DNA from: CAYGOC01 sp964351495
GTDB lineage: Bacteria; Chlamydiota; Chlamydiia; Chlamydiales; SM23-39
Assembly: GCA_964351495.1 (NCBI GenBank)
Contig: CAYGOC010000013.1
Span: forward strand, 1-60,090
Length of the DNA: 60,090 nt
Direction of reading: 5' to 3'
Every line of letters starts with the position of its first letter. Position 1 is the first letter of the stretch. Below are positions 26,120 to 34,648 of this stretch, in pieces. Position numbers and translations under genes: made by a program. The notes below the pieces were generated by a model. The model did not search any database. It had not been told where the DNA came from and was given only the letters and a program-made list of their open reading frames with translations.

Positions 26120-28480
26120 CTAGGTTGTTGTATACCCTCGTAAAGCATCTGCTAAAAGAGAGCTCTCTTTATCCAAAATAAGGAGGATTCTGTTTATTTG
26201 TTGGGCTTTCTCTTTTTTTCGTTTTGTAGAAACCGAGGACGAAAATCCAGTAACCTGTTGAATAGACTCTTCACATTCTTCCCAATTATCCGTTAAGTAG
26301 TGATGTCCTATTCCTACTTGTATAGGATTCAAATGAGGCTCTTCCATTAATCCTAAAAGACTTCTTAAGTATTGTAAGTTATGGCTTCTTTCATCTGGCA
26401 TTCCTCTTGATACAAGAACTAACTGATAAAAATGTTTAAAAACTTTATCAAGCTCTCTTAATTGGTTTCTTTCCCAAAAATCATCTCCATCGATACGTAA
26501 AGCCCTTCCTAAAGTGCGAAGGTAAAACTGCAAGTCTTTCAAATGACTTATGGCATCCCTATTTTCTGTTTTTTCTACCTCAGGAAAGACCGTCCTAGCT
26601 TTTTCCAAAAGGCCAAGAATGGTTTCGTTTCTGATATCAGATAAAGGATCTATTGAAGATAGGTCTTCTATTTTTTTAGAGAGTATCGGTAGGGCCTCTT
26701 CTCCTTCTGTATAAGGAGCTATTTCAAAGACAACCTGACAAAGCTCGTTTAAGTATTTTTTTAAGGACAAAAGAGAAGTCTCTTCTAGCTCTCCTTTGTC
26801 AAGAAGCAAAAGGAGCTGTAAAGCTTCAGGTAAGTGTGATTTTTTTTCTGCAAAGTAACCAGGGTATCTTACCCAAAGAAGTAATAAGGAATTTTCTCCT
26901 AAAAACCGTTTGGCTCTTTCTGAAATAGGAGCCTTTTCAGTAATACTTCCTAAATGGTGTTCTTCTGATTCTTTTTTGAAAATCGTCTCTACTAGAACAG
27001 AGAAATGGATAAGCATGCTTCGGAAAGCATTGCTTTTCGAAGCTGTATTTTGTAGCAAATGGGTAAATCCCGCGCAAAAAAGAAAAAAGTGGTGAGAGGC
27101 TTCTTTTGGAAGATTTGGCTTATTTCCTTGGAGTAAAAAGGCTGCTAAAGGTTTTACATTCCCTTCTGATAATGCAGTAAAAGCTGCTGTTTTTGCTTTC
27201 TCAAAGGCTGCCTCTTCTGTTTCGTTTGTATTAGCAGTCGTAGCAGAGAGGATCGGTTTTTTTTCTATCTGCTCTTTTGCTTCTACTTGTGGCTCTTTTG
27301 ACTCTAACTGTGCTGTTCTTCGGGGTTTCCTTTTTTTACTTGGGGGAGTTTCTGCTAATAAAAGTCTGAAAATGGAGGGGTCAAATTTAGGTAGTTGCTT
27401 TTTTTTATCTTCTATTTCAGAGGCTTCTAAAGCCCAGATAAGTTGTGTCAGTTTTTTTTGTAGGTTTAGACAACTTTTTAGGGCTTCTTGCTCTTGCATG
27501 GGTTTTTTGGAAACTCTATTAGGGCGGATGGAAGAACTGCCAAGAGAGGGAAGTACAAAAGTTCTGCCTACACCTCCATTTGGAGTTGTAATTTCTGTTA
27601 CATCAAGTGAGTCCTTTCTCTCTTGAGCTAGGGGTAGTTGTACAAAAAAAGAATCGATTTCCTCAAAGCTATCTCTTTCAGCTTCTGGTATTCCCATGCT
27701 TCCTTCAAGTAAGGATGTAAAGGTTTCTTTTCGCTTTTTTTCTGCTATCTGCTTTTCTAAAAGACTTTCAAGCTCTTTTAAACCAGATAAAACAATAGAA
27801 AAAATGGAAGGATTTTCTAAGGTTTCCCGAGATAAAAGTATCTTTATCCCTCTTTCTAATCGCGTAGGGAAGAAGTTTTTATACGCATTAAAATCCCTAA
27901 AAGCTGTTTTCAAAAGAGTAAACATCGTTTGCAAACGATGTTGAGAGCGCTCCTCAGAACGAATAGGATTAGAGGGGATATGCAAAGAGAAAATTTCTTC
28001 AACAGATCTACTCCCAAACAAAAGATCCAAATCCATCCAATGTTTAAGCTGTTTTTTTTCTTGTAGGGAAAGCGTTTCAAGCTCGAGTATTTCAAAAGCT
28101 CCTTTTTCCCCTTGCCTAGGAAGGAGATGTAATAAATAAGCTAAATTTAGGTAAAAAGAGGAAGCGGAGTCTTCTACAGCAAGACTTCTTTGAGCGAGTG
28201 CAACAGAAAAGGTTTCTGAGCGAAGAGCTTCCCTTAAAAAGCCATGCATGCCTGAAAGAAGGCCGGGGAGATCTAAAGGTAGAATTTTTTCAAGAGTGCC
28301 TTCAAAAGTAAAATTTGCTTTAGAAAGCTTTACAGAGATACTATCCGGAACCCTTTGATTCCAATTTCCTTGGATAAAGTTAGTTACATTTTCATTTTCT
28401 CGGTTTTTTACAAGCCAGTTTATCATCTGAGAGCCTGATAAGAAAAGCGGTTTTGATGTTATTTCAGGTGAAGCACTCAT
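26120..28480 (-). CDS. Very large lineage-specific protein
   Basis: A 786-residue protein that I do not recognise. It is almost wholly alpha-helical, with no signal peptide and no membrane segment. The centre (about 385-420) holds a basic, low-complexity stretch (SKKRKPRRTAQLESKEP). N- and C-terminal parts both contain leucine-rich helices that may form helical repeats, but I cannot define a period. It lies among other lineage-specific genes (24-29.4 kb) on the same strand. It may be a secreted effector or scaffold, but no secretion signal can be read. Confidence 0.72.
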   Translation of the reverse strand: MSASPEITSKPLFLSGSQMINWLVKNRENENVTNFIQGNWNQRVPDSISVKLSKANFTFEGTLEKILPLDLPGLLSGMHGFLREALRSETFSVALAQRSLAVEDSASSFYLNLAYLLHLLPRQGEKGAFEILELETLSLQEKKQLKHWMDLDLLFGSRSVEEIFSLHIPSNPIRSEERSQHRLQTMFTLLKTAFRDFNAYKNFFPTRLERGIKILLSRETLENPSIFSIVLSGLKELESLLEKQIAEKKRKETFTSLLEGSMGIPEAERDSFEEIDSFFVQLPLAQERKDSLDVTEITTPNGGVGRTFVLPSLGSSSIRPNRVSKKPMQEQEALKSCLNLQKKLTQLIWALEASEIEDKKKQLPKFDPSIFRLLLAETPPSKKRKPRRTAQLESKEPQVEAKEQIEKKPILSATTANTNETEEAAFEKAKTAAFTALSEGNVKPLAAFLLQGNKPNLPKEASHHFFLFCAGFTHLLQNTASKSNAFRSMLIHFSVLVETIFKKESEEHHLGSITEKAPISERAKRFLGENSLLLLWVRYPGYFAEKKSHLPEALQLLLLLDKGELEETSLLSLKKYLNELCQVVFEIAPYTEGEEALPILSKKIEDLSSIDPLSDIRNETILGLLEKARTVFPEVEKTENRDAISHLKDLQFYLRTLGRALRIDGDDFWERNQLRELDKVFKHFYQLVLVSRGMPDERSHNLQYLRSLLGLMEEPHLNPIQVGIGHHYLTDNWEECEESIQQVTGFSSSVSTKRKKEKAQQINRILLILDKESSLLADALRGYTTT

Positions 28481-28579
28481 AAAATCCCTCAGGTTATCTA
28501 ATTAAAGGCAAAGAGGTTACCCTATCTTAGTTTTTGTGTCATAAAAATTTGATTCAAAGAAAGCCTTTCAGGCTAAAAC

Positions 28580-29419
28580 CTAAGGAAGATTTAAAACGCT
28601 TTGTTTTTCAAGGCTATTTGTTTCCCAGTCTTCTAGAAAAAGATATTCTAAAGAAGAAAGTTCTGTAAAAAGATCAGGGGAAAAAACTACAGAGTTGTCA
28701 TGTAAGCAAAGAGTCGTTAATTGATTAAGATGAGAAAGATTCTCAGGTAGGGAGGAAATGGTATTATTAGATAAGTTAAGGAGTTTTGCCTGAATAGGAA
28801 GGGAGCCTGATAAAGAGGAGATTTTGTTGCGGGATATATCAAGGTTTTCTAACTGCGAAAGGGGTAAAATAGATTCAGGAATAGATACAAACTGGTTGTC
28901 ACACAAGTTAAGGGTTTTTAGGTAAGTAAGCTTTGCGATGCAGTTTGGTAAAGAGGTTAATTGTAAGCCTGACAGATCCAGGGTAGGGTCGCATTTTAAG
29001 TCACATAATACAATTTGCTCTCTTGCTTTTGTCCTATTTTCATGGGGAGCGCAATCTACCCAGGTATCTAGCTCTTCAAGATCTTTTTTCGATAGCACCT
29101 TAAAACTTGTTATAGATACGGATAGTTTATAAGGAGCAGTTCCGGACGAGTCATTTTCTGACAAGAGAAGGTTATAAGGGGCAATGTTGCGTAAAGCGAC
29201 GTAAGTAATGATATTTAAAATTGGTATAGCATAGAAAAGAGCTAAAATGAGATGTACTACCCTTTTTTCTAAAGTATTTTCGGGGACGCTTTCCGCTATT
29301 TTAAAAAGATGGAGGGGAAGCTGTTTGCAGTAGATCTCTTTGGTAAGGGAAAAAACATTCCAACTAAGAATAGGATTGACCATAGAAAAATCAGAAATCT
29401 TATCCATCTTAGACCTCAC
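28580..29419 (-). CDS. Leucine-rich-repeat protein with a hydrophobic N-terminal segment
   Basis: A 279-residue protein. Residues about 55-80 are hydrophobic (HLILALFYAIPILNIITYVAL). From about 145 to the end there are five or six leucine-rich repeats of the bacterial short type: LDLSGLQLTSLPNCI, LKTLNLCDNQFVSIPESI, LENLDISRNKISSLSG, LLNLSNNTISSLPENL and LTTLCLHDNSVVFSPDL. Repeat spacing is about 20-23 residues, as in LPX-type effectors. LRR proteins with this kind of membrane segment are frequent in amoeba-associated chlamydiae and probably bind host proteins. That role is inference. Confidence 0.82.
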   Translation of the reverse strand: MRSKMDKISDFSMVNPILSWNVFSLTKEIYCKQLPLHLFKIAESVPENTLEKRVVHLILALFYAIPILNIITYVALRNIAPYNLLLSENDSSGTAPYKLSVSITSFKVLSKKDLEELDTWVDCAPHENRTKAREQIVLCDLKCDPTLDLSGLQLTSLPNCIAKLTYLKTLNLCDNQFVSIPESILPLSQLENLDISRNKISSLSGSLPIQAKLLNLSNNTISSLPENLSHLNQLTTLCLHDNSVVFSPDLFTELSSLEYLFLEDWETNSLEKQSVLNLP

Positions 29420-29503
29420 GTAACTAAAGTGATGGCAGACATCTTAAAGAAAAATCAGCATAAATCTTAAGAAAAAAATCCTGCAATCGTACTTTTTAGA
29501 AAC

Positions 29504-29542
29504 GATATTGCTACCTTTTGGTGTAGGCAAAGAACTTGTAAA
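29504..29542 (+). repeat. 39-bp repeat shared with the tRNA flank at 53252
   Basis: GATATTGCTACC, followed by a variable part, then AGGCAAAGAACT and GTAAA. 34 of 39 bases match the segment at 53252-53290, which lies right beside the 3' end of the intact tRNA gene. It may mark the far end of an older, larger island. Confidence 0.55.
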
Positions 29543-29606
29543 AATTTTATATATCCAACTCTTTCTTAATTTGTTAAGCCCAAAGTAAGGTTTAATAAAT
29601 AAATCC

Positions 29607-30368
29607 CTATTTAGCACATTCATAAAGAAAAGTAGATGCCTTTTCATTTCCATTTTTACTGTAGGAATGGAGGCATTTTGTTACCTTAAATCTGTGCTTT
29701 TCCAAAATTTCTTGGAATTGTTGAGGATGATATAACCTCAAATTAAACTCTTCAACTTCGGTTTGCGTGATTTGATTGTTTTTCCAATGTTCATAACGGC
29801 ATAGTAGTGTTTCAATACCAGTATCTTGATTAAATTGCGCATTATAATTTAATACAATCAGGGAACCGTCTTTCTTTTTAACAGATCGGGCTTTCCAAAA
29901 CCCTTGTGTGCTACTCTCAAAACGCAAGGCCTCAATCTCTACAACAAACTTACCATCAATATGTAGCCATTTATAGATCTTGCTCAAAGCCGCTTCAAAC
30001 TCCTCTTTGTTGGTTAAAAGAGAAAAAGATCCATTTGGAATAATTACCAAATCAAATGAGCTTGTTGTGTTAAATTTTGAAAAGTCAGACTCGAATAGGC
30101 TACATGAAAGACCTTCTTTTTTGCATCTGTTACGACATATATCGAGCATAGGTTTAGAATTATCAAAACCTATAATTTGATATCCTGCTTGTGCTATCGG
30201 AACAAGAAAGTTGCCAGTCCCGCACATTGGCTCTAAAATGGGACCGTGAACTCCTTTTAGCTGCTCTAGATAATAAGAAAGAGCATCTTGCGGAGCTGAA
30301 GGTTTATCTAAATGGTAAAATTCTGCACAAAGCGTTTTATATGGGCTGGAATAGGCCGTTTGGCTCAT
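29607..30368 (-). CDS. Class I SAM-dependent methyltransferase
   Basis: A 253-residue cytoplasmic-type methyltransferase. Motif I is ILEPMCGTGNFLVPIA (about 39-54), followed by IIGFDNSKPML (about 60-70), the acidic FESDFSKF and the motif IV region FDLVIIPNGSFSLL. The second half carries a beta-sheet extension like small-molecule or antibiotic-type methyltransferases. Its start overlaps the end of the truncated YhcG-type gene in an ATGA junction, so the two now share a transcript. Because this junction lies in accessory DNA, it is probably a product of rearrangement. Substrate unknown. Confidence 0.8.
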   Translation of the reverse strand: MSQTAYSSPYKTLCAEFYHLDKPSAPQDALSYYLEQLKGVHGPILEPMCGTGNFLVPIAQAGYQIIGFDNSKPMLDICRNRCKKEGLSCSLFESDFSKFNTTSSFDLVIIPNGSFSLLTNKEEFEAALSKIYKWLHIDGKFVVEIEALRFESSTQGFWKARSVKKKDGSLIVLNYNAQFNQDTGIETLLCRYEHWKNNQITQTEVEEFNLRLYHPQQFQEILEKHRFKVTKCLHSYSKNGNEKASTFLYECAK

Positions 30369-31204
30369 GTTCTTCCTCTTAAAATAGTTTTATATTCCGG
30401 TTTGAAATCACCCAGCTTGAGCTCAATAACAATAAGCCTGTTAAGGTCTCTATGGAAGAGGAGAAGATCAATGTAGAAGTCAACTCCATCGACGATGATC
30501 CGTTTTTGCCTTGCAAGGAAACAAAAGCCTGTTCCTATTTCAAGAAGAAATTGTTCAAGCTCACGCATAATGGCATCCTCTAAATCCTTTTCAAAGTACT
30601 GATCATTTAGGTTGAGAAAATCCAGAAAATAAGGATCACGAAAGACAAGCTCAGGTGACAAACGGTCTCCTTTTCTTAAGGCATCCACTTCGGTGCGGAT
30701 TAACGAGTCTGGCTTTTTAGAAAGAGAGGTTCTTTCAAAGAGCATGGAATCTATCTTTTTTCGCAGGGTTTTAACATTCCAATGCTCCAATCGGCACATT
30801 TCTGCATAAAAATCTCGTTTTAAAGGATCTTTTATAGGGATAAGAGCTATGAAGTGAGTCCAGCTCAATTGTCGTATTAGCGATACGACAATCTCTTTCT
30901 CATGAAAAACTTCGGCAAATTGGACCATTCTTCTTAAATTTTTTTCTGTAAATCCCTTGCCATAGTCCGCTATCAATTTTCGCGACACCGTAGCGACAAT
31001 CTTCTGACCATATTCAGCTCGTTCATTCTGAAGAAGTTCCGTTCTAATCCGAAAGCCTACTTGCCAGTAGAGTAGTGTTAGGCTTGCATTAACGGTCGTG
31101 GCAACAGACTCCCTAGTTTGATCAATTATTTGCCTGAGCTCTCCAATCAATCCATCTACGTGAAGAGGTTCATTAAGGGTTCTAGTTTTGGTTTGGAGGG
31201 TCAT
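30365..31204 (-). CDS. YhcG-type PDDEXK nuclease (DUF1016), C-terminally truncated
   Basis: A 279-residue protein with the DUF1016 N-terminal helical domain (LTLLYWQVGFRI, then FTEKNLRRMVQFAEVF and LSWTHFIALIPI) and the PDDEXK core. Active-site residues are visible in DFYIDLLLF and VIELKLGDF. After FKPEYK the normal 60-70 residue tail is missing and is replaced by TILRGRT and a stop. The homologous tail is present in the damaged copy at 48.1-49.1 kb. The family is linked to mobile DNA and proposed to act in defence. The cut may make this copy inactive. Its start overlaps the integrase remnant's stop. Confidence 0.8.
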   Translation of the reverse strand: MTLQTKTRTLNEPLHVDGLIGELRQIIDQTRESVATTVNASLTLLYWQVGFRIRTELLQNERAEYGQKIVATVSRKLIADYGKGFTEKNLRRMVQFAEVFHEKEIVVSLIRQLSWTHFIALIPIKDPLKRDFYAEMCRLEHWNVKTLRKKIDSMLFERTSLSKKPDSLIRTEVDALRKGDRLSPELVFRDPYFLDFLNLNDQYFEKDLEDAIMRELEQFLLEIGTGFCFLARQKRIIVDGVDFYIDLLLFHRDLNRLIVIELKLGDFKPEYKTILRGRT

Positions 31205-31710
31205 AAGGCATCTCCTTTTAAAATTTGGTTTGATATTTGATTGCTAAATTGTTTTGTCACTTTTACGTCCATATGTGTGTAATGGAGCAGCATATTTAAA
31301 GAGCTATTGCCTGTAGTGGTCTGGAACTGAAGATTTGAAGCTCCATGCGCTGCTGCATAGGTACAAAAGGTGTGCCTCATATCGTGTGCGCGGCAATTTT
31401 CGATATTGGCTCGTTTCAGCGCCTGCTGCCATGCTTTTTTAATGTCAACACGGCCGAAGGCAGTTTTGCTTGCAAAGACAAGAGGCTTTTGAGAATTTCG
31501 TTGCTCATATAGGCGGCGGAGCTCTTGTATAACAGGATCGCAAAGCGCAATACTCCGAGGGCGACCGTTTTTTGTTTCTTTGATGTAGGCAATTCTATTT
31601 TGGAAATCAATATGCTGCCATTCGAGGTTAAGGCCCGGCGAGTTATGAGGGAGAAGGAATTCTAGTTCATCCAGTAAAGTCCAACTCTCATCAACAATAG
31701 TATAAGATCT
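31201..31710 (-). pseudogene. Tyrosine recombinase (integrase) remnant, N-terminus lost
   Basis: The minus frame is open from a TAA at 31713-31711 down to the TGA at 31203-31201 and has no usable start codon. It encodes the C-terminal catalytic half: LNLEWQHIDF, then IKETKNGRPRSIALCDPV, a long helix, the HxxR motif in AHDMRHTFCTYAA, and the terminal tyrosine in LLHYTHMDV. The histidine expected in the LGHSS position reads GNSS, so an active-site residue is lost. The helices that normally carry the first catalytic arginine (TGMRxxE) are deleted just where the 8-bp tRNA core CTCATAAC (31649-31642) sits. It is the relic of an island integrase. Confidence 0.82.
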
Positions 31711-31807
31711 TTAAGGAATGATTGCTACTGGTTGTTGTGGATCTTTGCTAGAAAAAGTTGCACCTCAGTGCACCATTTTTGCACCCAATTTCAAATCTCA
31801 TAAATTT
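31642..31807. repeat. Left copy of the 166-bp island-end direct repeat
   Basis: 152 of 166 bases match 45837-46002 without gaps. Both copies begin with the core GTTATGAG that is also the anticodon-loop segment of the tRNA at 53297-53370, and both contain three TGCACC iterons. The two copies bracket 14.2 kb that holds the biosynthetic operon. Confidence 0.9.
31759..31785. promoter_or_regulatory. Three TGCACC iterons (candidate recombinase arm sites)
   Basis: TGCACC begins at 31759, 31769 and 31780, 10 and 11 bp apart, so all three face the same side of the helix. The spacing is identical in the other repeat copy. Arm-type binding sites for integrase or excisionase look like this. Binding is inferred. 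Confidence 0.5.
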
Positions 31808-31872
31808 ACTATAAGAGCAAATTGCATAAAAAATATATAAAGAGATATTCTTTGGATCTATAGGGTAAGTAT

Positions 31873-32163
31873 ATGAATAGGTCTCTTGTTGCTATTAAGA
31901 AGAAAGCTACTCCCATCTTAAAAAAACATGATATCAAAAGAGCTGCTATCTTTGGTTCTTTTGCTAGGGGCACTGCTAATTCAAGAAGTGATATTGATTT
32001 TCTCATTGAATATAAAAGTAAAAATAAAAGTCTTTTTGATTTAGTGGATTTGAAGTCAGACCTAGAAAAAGGGCTAAAGAGAAAAGTGGATATCGTAACG
32101 TATCGCTCTATTTATTCAAGGATTAGGGATAGAATTCTTTCCGAACAGATCGTGATTTTGTGA
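31873..32163 (+). CDS. mntA: MNT-domain nucleotidyltransferase antitoxin
   Basis: A 96-residue minimal nucleotidyltransferase. The GSxnDxD active site is GSFARGTANSRSDIDFLI (about 35-52). In MntA/HepT systems this protein inactivates the HEPN toxin by attaching AMP residues. The GTGA junction (32160-32163) with the HEPN gene is the usual two-gene order and supports a functional pair. It lies just inside the left end of the 14.2-kb segment, where it could stabilise the island. Confidence 0.87.
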   Translation: MNRSLVAIKKKATPILKKHDIKRAAIFGSFARGTANSRSDIDFLIEYKSKNKSLFDLVDLKSDLEKGLKRKVDIVTYRSIYSRIRDRILSEQIVIL

Positions 32164-32504
32164 AAAAAGATTACACTATATTTATTTATCACATTCTTGA
32201 ATCTATAGAGCTGATTGAAGAGTACTCTAGAGGTTTATCACAGTTGCAGTTTCAAAAAAGTCATGCAACACAAGATGCCATCATTAGAAGACTTGAAATC
32301 ATAGGGGAGGCAGTAAAAAATTTACCTAATTCCTTTAGAGAAAAACATTCCAATATACCTTGGAAGCAAATGGCGGGTATGAGAGATATTCTTATCCATG
32401 AATATTTTGATGTAGATTTATCTTTAGCTTGGCAGGTGGTGAAAAAAGAACTTCCTGCTCTCAAAAAGAAACTTACGAAGATTGTTTCTGCTGCAAATAG
32501 TTAG
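32160..32504 (+). CDS. hepT: HEPN-domain RNase toxin (HepT, DUF86)
   Basis: A 114-residue HEPN protein starting at GTG. The RX4-6H ribonuclease motif is present as RDILIHEYF (R-x4-H). The N-terminal helix YTIFIYHILESIELIEEYSRG and the central IIRRLEIIGEAVKNLP are typical of DUF86. Family role: RNA cleavage when free of MntA. Both key residues are kept, so the toxin looks intact. It is followed by a HicB-like gene 8 bp downstream. Confidence 0.88.
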   Translation: MKKDYTIFIYHILESIELIEEYSRGLSQLQFQKSHATQDAIIRRLEIIGEAVKNLPNSFREKHSNIPWKQMAGMRDILIHEYFDVDLSLAWQVVKKELPALKKKLTKIVSAANS

Positions 32505-32512
32505 GTAAAATA

Positions 32513-32939
32513 ATGAGATACCATTTTAAAATTCATGAAGAAAAAAATGGCTTCTGGGCTGAGTGCTTGGAGCTACCTGGTTGTGTCACTCAAGGTAATT
32601 CAAAAGAAGAGCTAAAGAAAAATATGCAAGAAGCTCTAAATCTTTATTTAGAAGAGGAAGAAGATATTGATTTTTTTGCCAGCCCTTCTCAAGAAGTCCA
32701 TCAAATCAGGTCGTAATATCAGAGAGGTTTCAGTTGACCCTTCTGTAGCTCTTGCTTTTTCTATTCGAAGAGAAAGAATCCAAAAAGGGCTTACTCAAAG
32801 AGAAGTGGCAGATCAACTAGGGATGAAAGGGGTGTACAGCTACCAAAGACTTGAAAGAAGATGCAACCCTACTCTGGACTTGATTTATAAACTGGTTTTA
32901 CTTTTTCCTGCTCTATCGTTAGATAAGGTTTTACGTTGA
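32513..32939 (+). pseudogene. HicB-type antitoxin with HTH domain, split by a frameshift
   Basis: The first frame (from ATG 32513) encodes the HicB fold: YHFKIHEEKNGFWAECLELP, then GCVTQGNSKEELKKNMQEAL and an acidic tail, and it stops at 32716. The second frame (open about 32667-32939) continues with a xenobiotic-response-element type helix-turn-helix: LTQREVADQLGMKGVYSYQRLERR. HicB-HTH proteins normally carry both in one chain, so a frameshift lies between about 32690 and 32716. No HicA toxin gene is visible on either side. Probably a decaying orphan antitoxin. Programmed frameshifting is possible, but no slippery site is evident. Confidence 0.75.
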
Positions 32940-32993
32940 TAATTTTAAAAAAATGATTTTTAGATAAGATATGGAAAAGAAAGAAAAAAGGCA

Positions 32994-33224
32994 AAGCTGG
33001 ATATAGCTCCTGGGAAACCACATCAGAATGGAAGTATAGAGAGTTTTAATGGGAAGCTAATAGATGAGTGCTTAAATGAGAATTGGTTTTTAAGTTTAAG
33101 TGATGCGAAGATTTTAGTAGAACTTTGGAGAGAAGAATATAACAATAGCAAACCTCACTCATCTTTAGGAGGGAAAATTCCTAATGAGACTAGGATACAA
33201 AGTATAAAACAGGAGGGAAGATAA
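32994..33224 (+). pseudogene. IS3-family transposase (OrfB) C-terminal remnant
   Basis: The forward frame encodes LDIAPGKPHQNGSIESFNGK, then DECLNENWF and EEYNNSKPHSSLGG followed by TAA at 33222-33224. This is the last part of the DDE integrase core of IS3-type OrfB, including the glutamate in SIESFNGK. Nothing upstream belongs to the gene, so about three quarters is gone. It lies 147 bp left of the biosynthetic operon. Confidence 0.88.
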
Positions 33225-33242
33225 GAATGTCTGCCTAAGATT

Positions 33243-33266
33243 GGACCTAAAAATGGGGCAAGGTCA
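33243..33266 (+). repeat. Probable terminal inverted repeat of the IS3 remnant
   Basis: GGACCTAAAAATGGGGCAAGGTCA. Read from the other strand it begins TGACCTTGCCCC, the style of end seen in many IS3-family elements, and it sits 18 bp after the OrfB stop. AAATGGGGCAAGGTCA recurs at 48117-48132. Confidence 0.55.
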
Positions 33267-33370
33267 GAACCTGTTGATTTTCCTTATGTTCCCTAAGGTT
33301 TTTATAACCTAAAATTGAGCTAACAGCTTTCCTTTTATCTACTTTTTTCAGGAGGGTCGGTAAAATTTTA

Positions 33371-34600
33371 TTACCATAAAGTAATGCCTTCCTTAATAAA
33401 TTGGGCGCTTAATTTATTAGAACTTCCTAATTCTTCATGCACTACTTTTTCTATGATGCCATAAGGAATTTCTTTTTGGTCAGTTGATAAAGAAATAATT
33501 ATTTCATTAGGTTTGTCAACTAACTTCCCCTTAGAAGTGCTTAATAATACAGAATTAGGAATATTTGTTATCTCAAAAATACGGTCTGCAATTTTTTGAG
33601 ATAAAACACCATAGATTTTTCCAGTATGATCAATGGGATTCTTTCCACTAGAAGCTTCTATGCTCATAGGCCTCATAGGAGTAATTAGACCATTTAAGCG
33701 ATTTCCTCTTCCTGTTACTCCAACATCCCCAGTATCTGCTACTGTTCCAGTTGCTGTAAGATATACATACTGTCCTTCATCCGCTGGGTTAACTTCGACT
33801 TCCGCATCAACTGAAAAATTTAGATTAATATATTCCTTAATTTTCTGTAGGAGTTGTTTTTTTTTATTGGTATAGTATTCGAAACTAGAGACATAGTCCG
33901 CTATTAAGGGTATATTTACTAGTAAATGATATTTAGACCCTTTCCTAGTTCCTACAATTTTAATATCAACACCAATTTCAGATTCCCCATATTTGAATTT
34001 TTTTTCTAGTAGCTTATTTTCAATTCCCAAAACAATTTTTTCTAAAAGAGTTAACGGGGCATACCCAGTACATACATTACAATCATTAGAGAATAGTTGT
34101 TTGTCTTCCAAATCAACGAGATCGTCAATTAATTGTGGTCTATAGCGACTGTTTTTTCTACCAGGTCCTTGATAATCAGTAATTTTAGATTGAATAATTA
34201 AGTGTTCAGAAGGTATGAATCCATGTAATAAAGAAGTTAAGACTTCTATACAAGCTTGCTTTTGAATAGAATAGAGATCTATCTCTTGGCCAAGGATCGT
34301 AAGGGCGGCTTTCCCAGCAAAAATAACTTCATAAGGTTTGCTAAGTTTTCCTTTTCCAAAATTGATTAAAGATTCACCTCCAATCAATAATACTTTATCG
34401 AACCAGTGATGTGCTACTCTGCCGAATTTTTTTAAACAAGTGAGACTATAATATCGAGAAGCCTTTTCAGCAATGGCATCACAAATTGTATCTGGATGTC
34501 CCAAGCCTTTCCTTTCAACGACTTCATACTCATGAAGAACAGGGTTGAACGAATTGTTTAGTGTAATATCTATTTTTGTTTTTTCTTCCAATGTTGTCAT
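33371..34600 (-). CDS. Archaeal-type S-adenosylmethionine synthetase
   Basis: A 409-residue enzyme of the archaeal methionine adenosyltransferase family (AdoMet synthetase of the archaeal Pfam type), which is unrelated in close sequence to bacterial MetK. Hallmarks are VVERKGLGHPDTICDAIAE near residue 28, DKVLLIGGES (about 68-77), CNVCTGYAPLTLLE, NPADEGQYVYLTATGT, and the very conserved VTGRGNRLNGLITPMRPMS, then GKNPIDHTGKIY. All motifs look intact. It makes SAM from methionine and ATP. It is the last gene of the 12-gene minus-strand operon and starts 48 bp after the deaminase-type gene. It may supply SAM, or act as a target variant that tolerates a nucleoside analogue. Confidence 0.92.
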   Translation of the reverse strand: MTTLEEKTKIDITLNNSFNPVLHEYEVVERKGLGHPDTICDAIAEKASRYYSLTCLKKFGRVAHHWFDKVLLIGGESLINFGKGKLSKPYEVIFAGKAALTILGQEIDLYSIQKQACIEVLTSLLHGFIPSEHLIIQSKITDYQGPGRKNSRYRPQLIDDLVDLEDKQLFSNDCNVCTGYAPLTLLEKIVLGIENKLLEKKFKYGESEIGVDIKIVGTRKGSKYHLLVNIPLIADYVSSFEYYTNKKKQLLQKIKEYINLNFSVDAEVEVNPADEGQYVYLTATGTVADTGDVGVTGRGNRLNGLITPMRPMSIEASSGKNPIDHTGKIYGVLSQKIADRIFEITNIPNSVLLSTSKGKLVDKPNEIIISLSTDQKEIPYGIIEKVVHEELGSSNKLSAQFIKEGITLW

Positions 34601-34648
34601 TTTATTCCTCTATTTTTAATGGGTTTTATAGATCATTTTGATATGAAC

